A stretch of DNA of 41,219 nt from a virus: the IMG/VR virus record IMGVR_UViG_3300030110_003847, positions 601 to 41,819 of that record. The stretch is one strand, 5' to 3'. The position numbers and the translations under genes were made by a program. Below, one piece after another: positions 23,602 to 33,092 of this stretch (position 1 is its first letter; every line of letters begins with the position of its first letter). The notes under the pieces were generated by a model. That model was given only the letters and a program-made list of their open reading frames with translations, was not told where the DNA came from and made no database searches.

Positions 23602-24954
23602 TTAAAAACCTTTTTTCTCTCCCCTTGAAAATGGAAAATTATTCTTAACAAAATAATTATCAAGCACAGACTTGTAATTACTATTTTTTAACTTGGGTGA
23701 TAACCACAAAAACTCTTGTACCAAATCTTTATCTAAAAATGGATACCTAGCTTCAATTCCGTGTAGTCCAGCAACATACTCCTCTTTAGCGATGTATGAT
23801 TCCATAGAACTGTAATAAAAACTTGGCCAAGGAAATATAGTAGATAAATCATCAGGAAACAAACCACCAAAATTACTATGTTGTGTCTTCTTCACACCAC
23901 CAAATCCATAATCTGAAAATATTTCATCTGCTCCCATACCTGTTAGATACAATCTATTACCATCTTTTTTGGCTGTATCACATACTAAGGACATCCAAGA
24001 CGCTGCCTTGTCGTCTATAAGTCTTCTGTCATACTCGTTGTAGTCACTATTGGAACAGCATATAGTATAATTAAATTGTTCAGTTCCACCCTTTAAAAAA
24101 TTTCTATGTCGTATTCTCGTGTCTTCATCTTTAAAAAAACTTTGACAACTACTGTTTGTAGAACTTGATATTAAATTTTGTCTACTCTCTATGATAGATG
24201 TATTTTCGTGAACTATAACAGGTGTTAAAACACTATATGCCTTAAATGGTATATTTTGATTTAATAATTCACAACTAATTGCACCACTATCATATCCTGA
24301 ACTTAAACCTATGAAAACATTTTGTGTAGTATCTGTTGTTCTTTTGTGAATAGAGTTTTTAAAAGATTCATTCCAATCATCAAATGAATTTTTGTGTTGA
24401 TTTAAATCAAACTCACATATGGTAAACTCATTAATTAATTTTGAGTCTGATATCTTAAAAACCATTGCAGTATTCGGTTTTGCTTTTTTTATTTCATTGT
24501 GGTTAACCTTTTCCAATGGTGTTCTGTACGTTGAACATCCAAAATCACCATCACAATTTGAATAAAATAATGGTTTTGTCTTAAACGGGTCTGTAGCCAT
24601 CAATATTAAATCAGAATTAAAATCTAATAAAAGTATTGCATATTCACCATCTAATTTTTTTACAAAATCTACTCCATACTCCTTATACAAATCTATAATA
24701 CAATATCCATCACTTTTATAATCACCAAATTCTTTGTAGTTATAAATTTCACCATTGTAAAGACAAACGATACCATCATCAACAAATGGTTGTGGTGTAA
24801 CCTCACCTGTCATACTTAACAAATTATGTAAGAATGTAAAGTTATTACTTTCATCTTCTATTATAGTGGTATCATCAGGCCCTCTAAACTTTAGATACTT
24901 ATTGACATCATCATAATCTGGTATGTCTTTGTTCGTACATAATATACTACACAT
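23602..24954 (-). CDS. Asparagine synthase-like glutamine amidotransferase
   Basis: The 450-residue protein has the class II amidotransferase start MCSILC (Cys2 nucleophile after Met removal), RGPDD (24-28) and LYNGEIYNY (65-73). The ATP-pyrophosphatase loop is SSGYDS (218-223) in place of the common SGGLDS, and GMGADEIFSDY follows later. It is shorter than E. coli AsnB (554). In O-antigen and capsule clusters such enzymes amidate uronic acids using glutamine. That role is more likely here than making asparagine. AAGGA precedes the ATG, and there is an 8-nt overlap with the gene upstream. Confidence 0.85.
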   Translation of the reverse strand: MCSILCTNKDIPDYDDVNKYLKFRGPDDTTIIEDESNNFTFLHNLLSMTGEVTPQPFVDDGIVCLYNGEIYNYKEFGDYKSDGYCIIDLYKEYGVDFVKKLDGEYAILLLDFNSDLILMATDPFKTKPLFYSNCDGDFGCSTYRTPLEKVNHNEIKKAKPNTAMVFKISDSKLINEFTICEFDLNQHKNSFDDWNESFKNSIHKRTTDTTQNVFIGLSSGYDSGAISCELLNQNIPFKAYSVLTPVIVHENTSIIESRQNLISSSTNSSCQSFFKDEDTRIRHRNFLKGGTEQFNYTICCSNSDYNEYDRRLIDDKAASWMSLVCDTAKKDGNRLYLTGMGADEIFSDYGFGGVKKTQHSNFGGLFPDDLSTIFPWPSFYYSSMESYIAKEEYVAGLHGIEARYPFLDKDLVQEFLWLSPKLKNSNYKSVLDNYFVKNNFPFSRGEKKGF

Positions 24955-25714
24955 ACAATTCCTTATAAGTTCTTTCTATCCAATAATTAGAATCTCTTCC
25001 CATCTGATTTTGTGGTATCGCATTAAAGTGATATATCCACCCATTTTTTAAAAAGTGTAATTCATCTGACCACCATTGTTGTTGGTGATAATATAATAAA
25101 TTTTTTCTTGATAAATCTTGTAAGTTATAACAACCAGGTAAAATAGTCATTTCAAGATTTTGTTCTTCTCTATAAAAATTAATACAAGTTTGGTCACAAG
25201 AGTTCCACTTACCAAATACTTGTAATAACTCAGCTGAATTAGAATTATACCATTCAATTAAACCATCTAAATATTCTTTATGTGATTCATTAAATATTTG
25301 TAATCCACCATTAATATATTTCCAAGTATCAAATTTATTTTTATTAAAAAACTTTACTCCATATTGAGATATACTTTTATTTACCCACTCATAATCACCA
25401 TCATTCATAACCGCACTATATTTACCATTTGTTTCTTCAAATAAATTAGGACAATCTGGATGAACTACAGTATCTGCATCAGCTATCAAAACTTGATTGT
25501 ACTTAACATTATCATTCTCTAAAAGTTTTAAAGCATAATATCTTTGCCAAACTATTGGTACTTGACTAATTGGTGTTAATAATTCTTCGAGTAAAATTAA
25601 CTGTGCATTATTATTTTTACAAAAATGTTTCCAACTATCTATGGAATACTCGTATGATTTATTTCTACCATTACCTAAATCTATACTTGGTATAAAAACT
25701 ATATTCTTACTCAT
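24947..25714 (-). CDS. GT-A-type glycosyltransferase-like protein
   Basis: ATG at 25714 is taken as start because the upstream alternative is TTG; length 255 aa. The protein has IPSIDLG, a YALKLLEN segment, and LIADADTVVHPDCPNLF, a DxD motif at the end of a strand as in nucleotide-sugar transferases with a GT-A fold. INGGLQIFN and WNSCDQTCINFY follow, typical positions for acceptor and base. It overlaps the large fusion gene upstream by 8 nt. The sugar donor is unknown. Confidence 0.65.
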   Translation of the reverse strand: MSKNIVFIPSIDLGNGRNKSYEYSIDSWKHFCKNNNAQLILLEELLTPISQVPIVWQRYYALKLLENDNVKYNQVLIADADTVVHPDCPNLFEETNGKYSAVMNDGDYEWVNKSISQYGVKFFNKNKFDTWKYINGGLQIFNESHKEYLDGLIEWYNSNSAELLQVFGKWNSCDQTCINFYREEQNLEMTILPGCYNLQDLSRKNLLYYHQQQWWSDELHFLKNGWIYHFNAIPQNQMGRDSNYWIERTYKELYV

Positions 25715-27395
25715 TAATATACTCAATTCCCCATTGTTCTAAAGATAACTTATTGAATGGATATCCCATATAGTTTCTCATTTGAAAAAATGTTCGTATA
25801 CCATTCCAATCTGATTTATCCCTATCAGTATGTTTATTTTTTCTACTAAAATAAAATCTTGGCTCTAAAAAATTGTAACCATTTACTGTAAAGCTATAAT
25901 TTTTAATTAAATCATCATCACCTTGTGCGTCAAATATTCTAAACTTACCTCTATTCTCTGCAAATATTTCTACATTATTTAGTGTAATCATATCTTTTGT
26001 TTCATTAAATAATTGTTTTCTAGCTTCTGAAGATATGATTATATCAATATCATCGTTCTGTCTAATATCCATCAAGGCTAATATACCAGATTGACAAATT
26101 GTAAACTCTCCTGCTGGTATTTGTATATCAGAAATACATTTTACATTTTCAATCAATGGTTTAACTCTATGTCTACCATCGTGTTTTCTTGGGTTATTAT
26201 ATATATCATCTTTTTTCATATAAAAAGGTAAATATTCTTTACCACTAATTAGTCTACCAATCATAGCACACGCTCTATGATAACTGTGTTTTATAAAACC
26301 ATTATCAAATTCAACAGGATTATTTTTTAAAAATATTTCTAATTCTTCATCACTCATCAATTCTAAACTAGAATAATATTCTTCGGTCATCTTATCCCAA
26401 CCTAATTCGTGATGACTCGCGACATTCTTTCTAAACTCTGCAGTCATAGAATTAAAATACTGCCAATTTTTAGGGTTCAATGTATTTCGAATTGATTGTA
26501 AATTATCACCAGTAGAGAAAAAGGTGTACACATCCTCAACACTTCTTAATGTTTCATTTTGAGTTATTATTTCTTTTCCTCCACCACCACCAGCAAATTT
26601 CATATTTAAAAAATATTCTAAACTAATTGGTTGATATTCAATATAACTATTTCTTTTTTCTTTACGCTTAATCTGTCTCCACTTTTTCATATATAAAAAA
26701 TATGGATTATCATCTATGTCTTCTTGTATGTAATTAAATTTAAGATTATGTTTCCAAGACACATAGTTAAAACTTATCTGGTCTCTTCTACTACCATACT
26801 TCATTTCTTCCCACCAAGCGTCTGAATTTTTTATTACATCAGATTCATTATGTCTTCTAAATACAACTGTAGTTCTAGCTAAACCGTTATTTTCAGGATA
26901 ACCATCTTTTCTGTATCTATCTACTTGAGCGTGTATAATATCCATATTATCTTTGTATTGTTTTTTAGGACTATTATCTCCTAACCATTGTATAAATTTA
27001 GCTTCCTCATATACACACTTTCTCACATTTAAATCACCAGATACAGTTCTTCCACACAACTCGTGATTTAATATAGCTAAGTTACTATCTTTTAATGAAC
27101 TCTCAACTAAATGGTCTATATCTTTTGTAATCTTTACCTCAATATCTACCCATACACTTATTTCATATTCACTCAAATATATATGAGGTTTTAATTTATA
27201 TCTTTTAGCATTTCTGGCACCATCATCATATAATGGTTTGACTAATTTTACTTGCCAAAAATCTGATTTAAAAGTCTCATCATCAGTAAAACAAACGAAG
27301 TCATAACCATCTAACACCACATCTGGTTTATGTAAGTGATAATTATTTTCTTCTGTTTTACCAAATACCGAAGTATAAATTACTTTTTTATTCAC
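25707..27395 (-). CDS. DUF616/TOD1-like glycosyltransferase fused to a nucleotidyltransferase-like domain
   Basis: GTG at 27395 is the start; 562 aa. Residues 1-245 match the DUF616 (TOD1/MUCI70) pattern: IYTSVFGKTE, DFVCFTDDE, RNAKRYKLKPH (61-71), VWVDIEV with a DxE-like pair, and ARTTVVFRRHN. Residues from about 330 form a second unit: HSYHRACAMIGRL, YLPFYM, QSGILALMDIRQNDDIDIII, then FLEPRFYFSRK. The acidic NDDIDI cluster looks like the metal site of a nucleotidyltransferase or LicD fold, which would allow phospho-transfer. A glycine run (GGGGG near 275) marks the linker. The second domain assignment is tentative. Confidence 0.6.
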   Translation of the reverse strand: MNKKVIYTSVFGKTEENNYHLHKPDVVLDGYDFVCFTDDETFKSDFWQVKLVKPLYDDGARNAKRYKLKPHIYLSEYEISVWVDIEVKITKDIDHLVESSLKDSNLAILNHELCGRTVSGDLNVRKCVYEEAKFIQWLGDNSPKKQYKDNMDIIHAQVDRYRKDGYPENNGLARTTVVFRRHNESDVIKNSDAWWEEMKYGSRRDQISFNYVSWKHNLKFNYIQEDIDDNPYFLYMKKWRQIKRKEKRNSYIEYQPISLEYFLNMKFAGGGGGKEIITQNETLRSVEDVYTFFSTGDNLQSIRNTLNPKNWQYFNSMTAEFRKNVASHHELGWDKMTEEYYSSLELMSDEELEIFLKNNPVEFDNGFIKHSYHRACAMIGRLISGKEYLPFYMKKDDIYNNPRKHDGRHRVKPLIENVKCISDIQIPAGEFTICQSGILALMDIRQNDDIDIIISSEARKQLFNETKDMITLNNVEIFAENRGKFRIFDAQGDDDLIKNYSFTVNGYNFLEPRFYFSRKNKHTDRDKSDWNGIRTFFQMRNYMGYPFNKLSLEQWGIEYINE

Positions 27396-28104
27396 CTAAT
27401 AACTCTTTTAGTTTTTGTGTATTTAATCTTAAACTTGGAGCGATACCTTTACCACTACCCTTATCTATTTCTTGATATTGAGATACAAAATCATATACCG
27501 TTTTATTATCATCAGCTAAATTTATAACACCAATTTCATCTTTAAGTTTTAATATCAATGGTGCTATATCTTTATGAGTTATTGAATTTCTATAAACATC
27601 AGTAAATGCAACACTATGTCTAAATGGTATATCACAAAGAGCACACCTCAATATCAATGAGTCTGATACTAATTGAGTTACACATTCTCCACCTAATTTT
27701 GACCAACCATAATTATTAGATGGTTTTAGTGGTGTATCTTCCGTATGACTTAATGGCATATAGTTATATTCACGACTTGGATAAACAAAGTCTGTAGATA
27801 TATAAATAAATTTAATTCCATACTTATGACAAGTTCTAGCCACATTAGCAGTTCCAACAATATTAACAGACAAACTTTCTATTGGATTGGTATCATTAAT
27901 CTCCATTGGTTTTGTTAAAGCTGCAGAATGAATAAGATATTTTGGTTTATCTGGAGTCATCATATACTTTTTAATAACATCTGATACCACATACTCGTCT
28001 GTTATATCCATAGTTTTTTTTGATAAAGAAACTATTGATGTTTCATCAGTAGATAATTTAACTAACTCTTTTGCTAGTGTTCCATTTCCAGTAACTAATA
28101 TCAT
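27388..28104 (-). CDS. RmlD-like NDP-4-keto-sugar reductase (SDR)
   Basis: The 238-residue protein has an N-terminal nucleotide-binding loop (VTGNGTLAKEL), STDFVYP (103-109) and YGWSKLGGE (132-140), the RmlD-type active site with Ser/Thr and YxxxK. It is shorter than RmlD (about 290), lacking part of the C-terminal substrate domain. It probably reduces the 4-keto group of an NDP-deoxysugar. The adjacent C-methyltransferase acts on such keto-sugars, so the two fit in one route. The start has ATGA overlap with the methyltransferase. Confidence 0.75.
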   Translation of the reverse strand: MILVTGNGTLAKELVKLSTDETSIVSLSKKTMDITDEYVVSDVIKKYMMTPDKPKYLIHSAALTKPMEINDTNPIESLSVNIVGTANVARTCHKYGIKFIYISTDFVYPSREYNYMPLSHTEDTPLKPSNNYGWSKLGGECVTQLVSDSLILRCALCDIPFRHSVAFTDVYRNSITHKDIAPLILKLKDEIGVINLADDNKTVYDFVSQYQEIDKGSGKGIAPSLRLNTQKLKELLGE

Positions 28105-29276
28105 TTTATTATTTCAACCTTTGGAATGTGAGTTATGAACTTTCCACCATTTTTAATATACTCACTCTCTTTGTTTAAAACTTCTTTTCTATAGTTCCAA
28201 GCACCTAAATAAAAGTAATCTATATCTTTAACTTTGTTTGGTGTATAAGCTTTTATCTGAACACCTGTATTAGGTATCCACTTATTATTTTTTAATGGTG
28301 TAGTATCTAAAACATAATCAATATGATTATTATTTAAACCACACATATTCATCACATTTGTAAACTTAGCAGTCGCACCATAACCAACTATAGTTTTTCC
28401 ACTTTTTTTTATGTCTTCTAACATACTTTTTATATTTACCATATTACTTTTCATAATATCCATAACACCACATAAATTACTATAATCATCAATGCCAAAT
28501 CTCATCTCATTATCTAAGTATTTATTTTGAACTTTATTAGAATGATTAGCATTCTCTTTACAAATAAAAAACCTATAAGTTCCACCGTGAACAGGATACA
28601 TTTCTAAATCAAATACCCTCATACCAAGTTTTTCTACGATATTTTTTACAGATACATAAGAAAAGTAAGATTGATGTTCGTGATAAAATTGGTCAAATGC
28701 ATTATATTTTAAAACCTCTAAAAAAGATGGAGTTTCTAATACAAATACACCATCGTCACTCAAACTATCCCTAATTAAATTTAAGGTTTCTTCTAAATTC
28801 TGAACGTGAGAAACTGTATTAGCAGAAAAAATTAAATCAATATCTCCATAATCTGAAGATACAGTCTCTTGTGTTGATTTATCCCAATACATTGGATAAG
28901 TATTAATTCCCATATCATTTGTTAACTCTGCAAAATTTTCACAAGGTTCGACTGCGACTGATTCATCACTTGGGAAGTGCTTAATAAAAATACCACTATT
29001 AGAACCTATTTCTAAAGTTAAGTTTGGATTAAATCTTTTTTGTAAAGACAATGCTGCCTGTTCAAAATGATTCAACATTGTTATAGACCTTGATGAATCA
29101 TAAACATACGTAGAGTTAAACATTTTTTCAGAGTCTACATTGTTATCAACTAAAACGAGTTTAGTTTCATCATCAAAAACAACTTTTAAATCATATAAGT
29201 TTGGTTTATTATTTTTATTTGGTAATAAATCATTTGATAAAGCTACTTTTTTAAATTCTATTAAGTCCTTATACAT
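28101..29276 (-). CDS. NDP-hexose C-methyltransferase-like protein
   Basis: The 391-residue protein has the SAM-binding loop LEIGSNSG (88-95), the active-site FYHEHQSYFS (197-206) and the C-terminal domain signature GYGATAKFTNV (298-308) with GAWNYRKEV. This is the TylCIII/NovU family that methylates carbon of 4-keto-NDP-sugars. Members normally start with a zinc-binding domain with four Cys. Here the first 60 residues have no Cys at all, so that domain is lost or replaced. The start overlaps the heptosyltransferase-like gene by 8 nt. Confidence 0.8.
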   Translation of the reverse strand: MYKDLIEFKKVALSNDLLPNKNNKPNLYDLKVVFDDETKLVLVDNNVDSEKMFNSTYVYDSSRSITMLNHFEQAALSLQKRFNPNLTLEIGSNSGIFIKHFPSDESVAVEPCENFAELTNDMGINTYPMYWDKSTQETVSSDYGDIDLIFSANTVSHVQNLEETLNLIRDSLSDDGVFVLETPSFLEVLKYNAFDQFYHEHQSYFSYVSVKNIVEKLGMRVFDLEMYPVHGGTYRFFICKENANHSNKVQNKYLDNEMRFGIDDYSNLCGVMDIMKSNMVNIKSMLEDIKKSGKTIVGYGATAKFTNVMNMCGLNNNHIDYVLDTTPLKNNKWIPNTGVQIKAYTPNKVKDIDYFYLGAWNYRKEVLNKESEYIKNGGKFITHIPKVEIIK

Positions 29277-30195
29277 TAGTTAAAACTTCCTTATAATTTT
29301 CATTATTAATATAATACTCTGCCTCAATTAAATTTTGATTTAGTGGAAAAACTCTTTGAATTTGAAAAACATTTGAGTATCTTGAAACACAATCTAAAAA
29401 TCCACAATGTGTTCCAATATTTAATTTTGCTTTACTTCTTATATAAAGTTGTATTCTTGTAGGAACATTTCTTAAATCAAAACCTTTATTAAATTTAATT
29501 GGTAATTCATTTGGTTTTTTATAAGTCCAATAAAAAAATGGTAAATCACCACATTGTTCCAATAACAGATTCATTAATTTTTTATTACTCTCTTCATCGT
29601 ACCTACCACCAGTGCTTTCAAATCTATTAGTAATTAACAATCCACCAAACTCTTTACCCTTTGTAAAGTCTTTTATAATATCATCACCTAATTTTATTTC
29701 ATCATCTGAAAAATATAAATCTGGATAATAATCTTCATATTCATTTTCTTTGAATTGCCAAAATTTTAACATTTGTTTGACAAGTGGAATACCTTTTTTA
29801 TCTTTATTATAAATTCTATAATGGTCGTGGAAAACTTCACCAACCATATAATCTTTAAAGCCATCTACATATGGATTGTTATCAAATATGTAATTAACAT
29901 TATTAAATGGGTTATCCCAATTACCCCAATTTTGTTTTTGTTGACCAAACAATGTTTCAAGTAAATTTATAGATGGTACATATACCTTACAATTTGGATA
30001 CTTTTGTTTTAATAACCTTGGCATAGCTGAAATTATTCCCCAATCACCAATACCGTGTGCAGTTCTCATAACCATAAACTCTTGTTGTTCAAGATATTCA
30101 TCTGGTATTCGTAGTCCTTCTGCCTCTTCAAATCCTAATCTTTTAACTTCGTTAATAGGATATAATTTATTATCTACCACTCTCCAAAATATCAT
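29269..30195 (-). CDS. Family 9-like (heptosyltransferase-fold) glycosyltransferase
   Basis: The 308-residue protein starts with a 37-residue preface and then MVMRTAHGIGDWGIISAMPRLL, which resembles the first strand and loop of ADP-heptose transferases (RxxxIGDxxxxTP). Later come TNRFESTGGRYDEES and a C-terminal LNIGTHCGFLDCVSRY, similar to the donor-site GxxSG segment of that family. If the island makes a heptose, this is a candidate to transfer it. The call is by motif only. TAATG overlap with the upstream family 2 transferase. Confidence 0.55.
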   Translation of the reverse strand: MIFWRVVDNKLYPINEVKRLGFEEAEGLRIPDEYLEQQEFMVMRTAHGIGDWGIISAMPRLLKQKYPNCKVYVPSINLLETLFGQQKQNWGNWDNPFNNVNYIFDNNPYVDGFKDYMVGEVFHDHYRIYNKDKKGIPLVKQMLKFWQFKENEYEDYYPDLYFSDDEIKLGDDIIKDFTKGKEFGGLLITNRFESTGGRYDEESNKKLMNLLLEQCGDLPFFYWTYKKPNELPIKFNKGFDLRNVPTRIQLYIRSKAKLNIGTHCGFLDCVSRYSNVFQIQRVFPLNQNLIEAEYYINNENYKEVLTNV

Positions 30196-30857
30196 TATGA
30201 ACCTTTTCTAACCAATAAATCTTTATTAAAATTATCAATATAAAACATATTTTGTTCTTCTTGTTTTTGTATTGTTTTAGGGTGATATAAACTTAATTCT
30301 TCGTGTGGTGGTAAATGTGCATATGTCTTAGAACCAGTTATATATTCGTGAAGTGGTCGTGTCCATCTTATATCTTTGTGGTTTCTAAATACTCTAGCTT
30401 GATAATCAGGATAATTAACCCAACCCTTTTCTGATATTCTCCAACCCCATTTTTGAATGTGTTCTTGAGTCATACCTTCAACTGTATTTACACGTGGTAT
30501 CCAAATCAAATCTACACCATCATTCATTTCTATTATTTGTTTTAGTTGTCCTAATAATGTTTCGTGTGGATATTCATCAGCGTCTATGTGAAATATATAA
30601 TCACCTGTTGAATTTTCTATAACCGAATTTTTCTGTGAAGCAAAATCACCATCAAGTTTTCTCTGATATATCTTCATTGTTTTTAGGTCAGCGTATTGTT
30701 GAGTCCAACTATCTAATACAAATCTAACTTCATCATCTTCACCATCAACACAAATAACTATTTCATCTTTTACATCTGTTTTATGTACGAGAATTTCTAA
30801 TAACCTATTTAACTCATCAGCTTCATTGTGAACTGTGATACCATAACTAATTTCCAA
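30195..30857 (-). CDS. Family 2 glycosyltransferase
   Basis: The start is TTG at 30857: no ATG lies near, the first strand ISYGITVHNEADE requires it, and AGAGG lies 7 nt upstream. The 220-residue GT-A protein has VCVDGEDDE, QKNSVIENSTGDYIFHIDADEYP with the DxD at the strand end, and YPDYQARVFRN with RPLHEYI, as in WaaE/KdtX-type transferases that extend the LPS core. It is cytoplasmic. The non-ATG start may keep its level low. Confidence 0.85.
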   Translation of the reverse strand: MEISYGITVHNEADELNRLLEILVHKTDVKDEIVICVDGEDDEVRFVLDSWTQQYADLKTMKIYQRKLDGDFASQKNSVIENSTGDYIFHIDADEYPHETLLGQLKQIIEMNDGVDLIWIPRVNTVEGMTQEHIQKWGWRISEKGWVNYPDYQARVFRNHKDIRWTRPLHEYITGSKTYAHLPPHEELSLYHPKTIQKQEEQNMFYIDNFNKDLLVRKGS

Positions 30858-31311
30858 CTAATACCTCTACTAATGCTTTTGGTAAAGCTATTGGTTCTAA
30901 GAATACTGCAGATTTTTTAGCTTCCATATAGTCATACGTTCTATATACACTATACTTATTTATATAATTTTTTAATTTATTGTAAACATTTTTTGTAACA
31001 CCACGTGGGCCAGTATTTGGTAAATTTATTCTAAAAATACCATTTTCACCATCAACCACTTGTATATCACCAAATCTTTCTAATAACTGTACAACCATTG
31101 GTTTACTTTTAATAGTTGGTATATTACCACGACTTTCTAACTTTAGGCCATTTAAGTGAAATGTTTTAGTACCATCTTTTCTTTCATAAGGTATTCGTGG
31201 ATTTAATACAAGTAATGTTGTTAATGTACCAGTTGCTTTTTTTCCTTTATATCTAAAAGATATAATATCACCAGCTGTTACTTTTCCCCAAGTATATACT
31301 TGTTTAGTCAT
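30847..31311 (-). CDS. Conserved hypothetical protein, small beta-barrel start
   Basis: The 154-residue basic protein begins with a strand-rich block (GDIISFRYKGKKATGTLTTLL, VLNPRIPYERKDG) that looks like a small barrel. A mixed region with IKSKPMVVQLLERF follows, and a helical C-terminus (YNKLKNYINKY). I recall similar openings in other marine phage proteins but no function. It lies between sugar genes but carries no sugar-enzyme motif, so it may be a phage gene stranded in the island. Confidence 0.5.
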   Translation of the reverse strand: MTKQVYTWGKVTAGDIISFRYKGKKATGTLTTLLVLNPRIPYERKDGTKTFHLNGLKLESRGNIPTIKSKPMVVQLLERFGDIQVVDGENGIFRINLPNTGPRGVTKNVYNKLKNYINKYSVYRTYDYMEAKKSAVFLEPIALPKALVEVLVGN

Positions 31312-31762
31312 CTTGTTTCATATTTCTCGTGATACCCATCTCCTCACAAGCTTTTAGAAATTCATACTGAGAAAAGGTCATTGCGTTTTCAACGTCAAGT
31401 CTTTTATCGTGATTATCATAATTTACTCTTTCATCCTCAGGTATATCAATCACCTTTGCATACTTCCAATTATAACCACCCTCAGAATTTGAACTACTTT
31501 CAGGAAAAATCATACCTAACTCGCCCATATTAATTACTGATGGAAACCATACAATATTTCGCTCTTCATCATTATAAGCTTTATCTTGTACTAATTTAGG
31601 TGATTGTTTTAAATTTTCAATCAATTGTATACTTCCAATTTCATACCTTGAATCACTCATAAATCCACAATTAAAACATAAGTAAGAACTATACTTTTCT
31701 TGTACTTCTTCAAAGCATTGGTCTGTATTATAACATATTGGACAATCTATTACTCTTTCCAT
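31304..31762 (-). CDS. Zinc-ribbon hypothetical protein
   Basis: The 152-residue protein has an N-terminal zinc ribbon formed by CPIC (7-10) and CFNC (29-32). An acidic middle with VWFPSVINMGELGMIFPE and a helical C-terminus (AMTFSQYEFLKACEEMG) follow. It overlaps the next gene by 8 nt. The family recurs in marine phages as far as I recall, without known role. Together with the neighbouring 154-residue gene it interrupts the run of glycosyltransferases. Confidence 0.55.
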   Translation of the reverse strand: MERVIDCPICYNTDQCFEEVQEKYSSYLCFNCGFMSDSRYEIGSIQLIENLKQSPKLVQDKAYNDEERNIVWFPSVINMGELGMIFPESSSNSEGGYNWKYAKVIDIPEDERVNYDNHDKRLDVENAMTFSQYEFLKACEEMGITRNMKQDD

Positions 31763-31763
31763 A

Positions 31764-33092
31764 TCATACTTTCTTTAATTTTGGTAACGTAATTTTAGAT
31801 GGTGTTGTATCACCAACTTTTTTTAATTTAGGTAGTTTTAATTCAACCTCTTTAGGAAATTCAGGTACATACTTATCTAGTATTTTACCTAACTCTCGTG
31901 TCATAGCGTTTAATGAAAACTTAGACTTATTTACTTTACCAAGTTTTTTAGCGTTAAGTGTATACTTTTTGTAACTTGAAAACACACCTTTCATTACTGA
32001 CGATACTGATTGATAATTTACAGTAAACCATTGTGACCCTTGTATATACATTTCTTTAGGAAATGAACTTTTAGGAACATCTACGAGTCCACCAGAAATT
32101 AAATTAGCTAATCCACCTGATAAAAAATCTTTATGACCACTCCAATCAGAAGCTATTATTGGTTTCTCTGATATACTAGCTTCAAGTAGTGGTCTACCAA
32201 ATCCCTCTCCGTGTGTAATATTAACGTGAGCCTTTACTTTAGGGTGATTGTATAATTCATTCATCTCTTCATCAGTAAAGTCGCCGTGTATAAGATAAAT
32301 ATTTGGCAAGTCACCTTTAACTTGTGATTTTATAGCATTTATTTTTTTTAATATGTCTTCTCTATCTAATATTGAGAATCCAGCACCACTTGTTTTCATT
32401 ATGAGACCTGGTTTCTTTTTCTTGTTTTTAAAAGTTTCAAGAAATACTTTTAACATCATACCAGTATCTTTTCTATCTTCACCAATATTACCACTTAACC
32501 AATGTCCTACATATAAAAAATTAAAACTCTCTTCTATATTTTTCATTTCATCAACAAGTTGTTTTGAAAATTCTTTTGTTTTCTTAAAAATATTTGTATC
32601 AGTTCCTTCAAATAAAACTTCTATTGGTTTTTCATATTTTAATTGCCCTTTAACTTGTTGCGTTTTGTCATCTTTTACATCAAAAATACAAGTCTTAAAT
32701 ACGTCACTAACAAAGTTAGATGGAACAATGTTCATATTCATTTTGTTCATACCTTCAATCCACGCTGGTGGCACAACAGAACACTCTAACCCAGCAGTGA
32801 TTCCTATGTTGTATTTAGCGACTGGTTGAAATTCATTTGGAACTAAAATAGAAATAGATATTTCTGGTTGATTAGGTAATTCAGGTTTTTGTAATAATCT
32901 ATCAATAATCATTTTATCATTTGGGTCATCTGCAGTTAAAGCATTCATTGGACAATTACCCCAACGAACACTCCAAATCTTTACATCATATCTATCTAAT
33001 TCTATTAACGATCTAACTATATCTCTACTATGTGCACCATACCCACTTCTTGTCGCAACTGGTGCGGTAACTAAACATACTGGTTTACTCAT
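31764..33092 (-). CDS. GT-B glycosyltransferase, family 4-like
   Basis: The 442-residue protein has an N-terminal strand and loop VTAPVATRSGYGAHS, a linker VLFEGTDTNIFK, VGHWLSGNIGEDRKDT, and the family 4 motif HGEGFGRPLLEASISEKPIIASDW, in which two Glu are spaced by seven residues (E-x7-E). It ends in a duplicated short peptide, LPKLKKV, separated by nine residues and encoded by different codons, possibly an interaction tail. GGAG precedes the ATG. It forms a pair with the next transferase upstream. Donor and acceptor are unknown; the acceptor could be host glycan, virion protein or DNA. Confidence 0.8.
   Translation of the reverse strand: MSKPVCLVTAPVATRSGYGAHSRDIVRSLIELDRYDVKIWSVRWGNCPMNALTADDPNDKMIIDRLLQKPELPNQPEISISILVPNEFQPVAKYNIGITAGLECSVVPPAWIEGMNKMNMNIVPSNFVSDVFKTCIFDVKDDKTQQVKGQLKYEKPIEVLFEGTDTNIFKKTKEFSKQLVDEMKNIEESFNFLYVGHWLSGNIGEDRKDTGMMLKVFLETFKNKKKKPGLIMKTSGAGFSILDREDILKKINAIKSQVKGDLPNIYLIHGDFTDEEMNELYNHPKVKAHVNITHGEGFGRPLLEASISEKPIIASDWSGHKDFLSGGLANLISGGLVDVPKSSFPKEMYIQGSQWFTVNYQSVSSVMKGVFSSYKKYTLNAKKLGKVNKSKFSLNAMTRELGKILDKYVPEFPKEVELKLPKLKKVGDTTPSKITLPKLKKV

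Noticed and set aside
31764-31840. Duplicated LPKLKKV peptide as a DNA repeat
   Set aside because: The two copies use different codons, so there is no nucleotide repeat; it is noted only as a protein tail feature.
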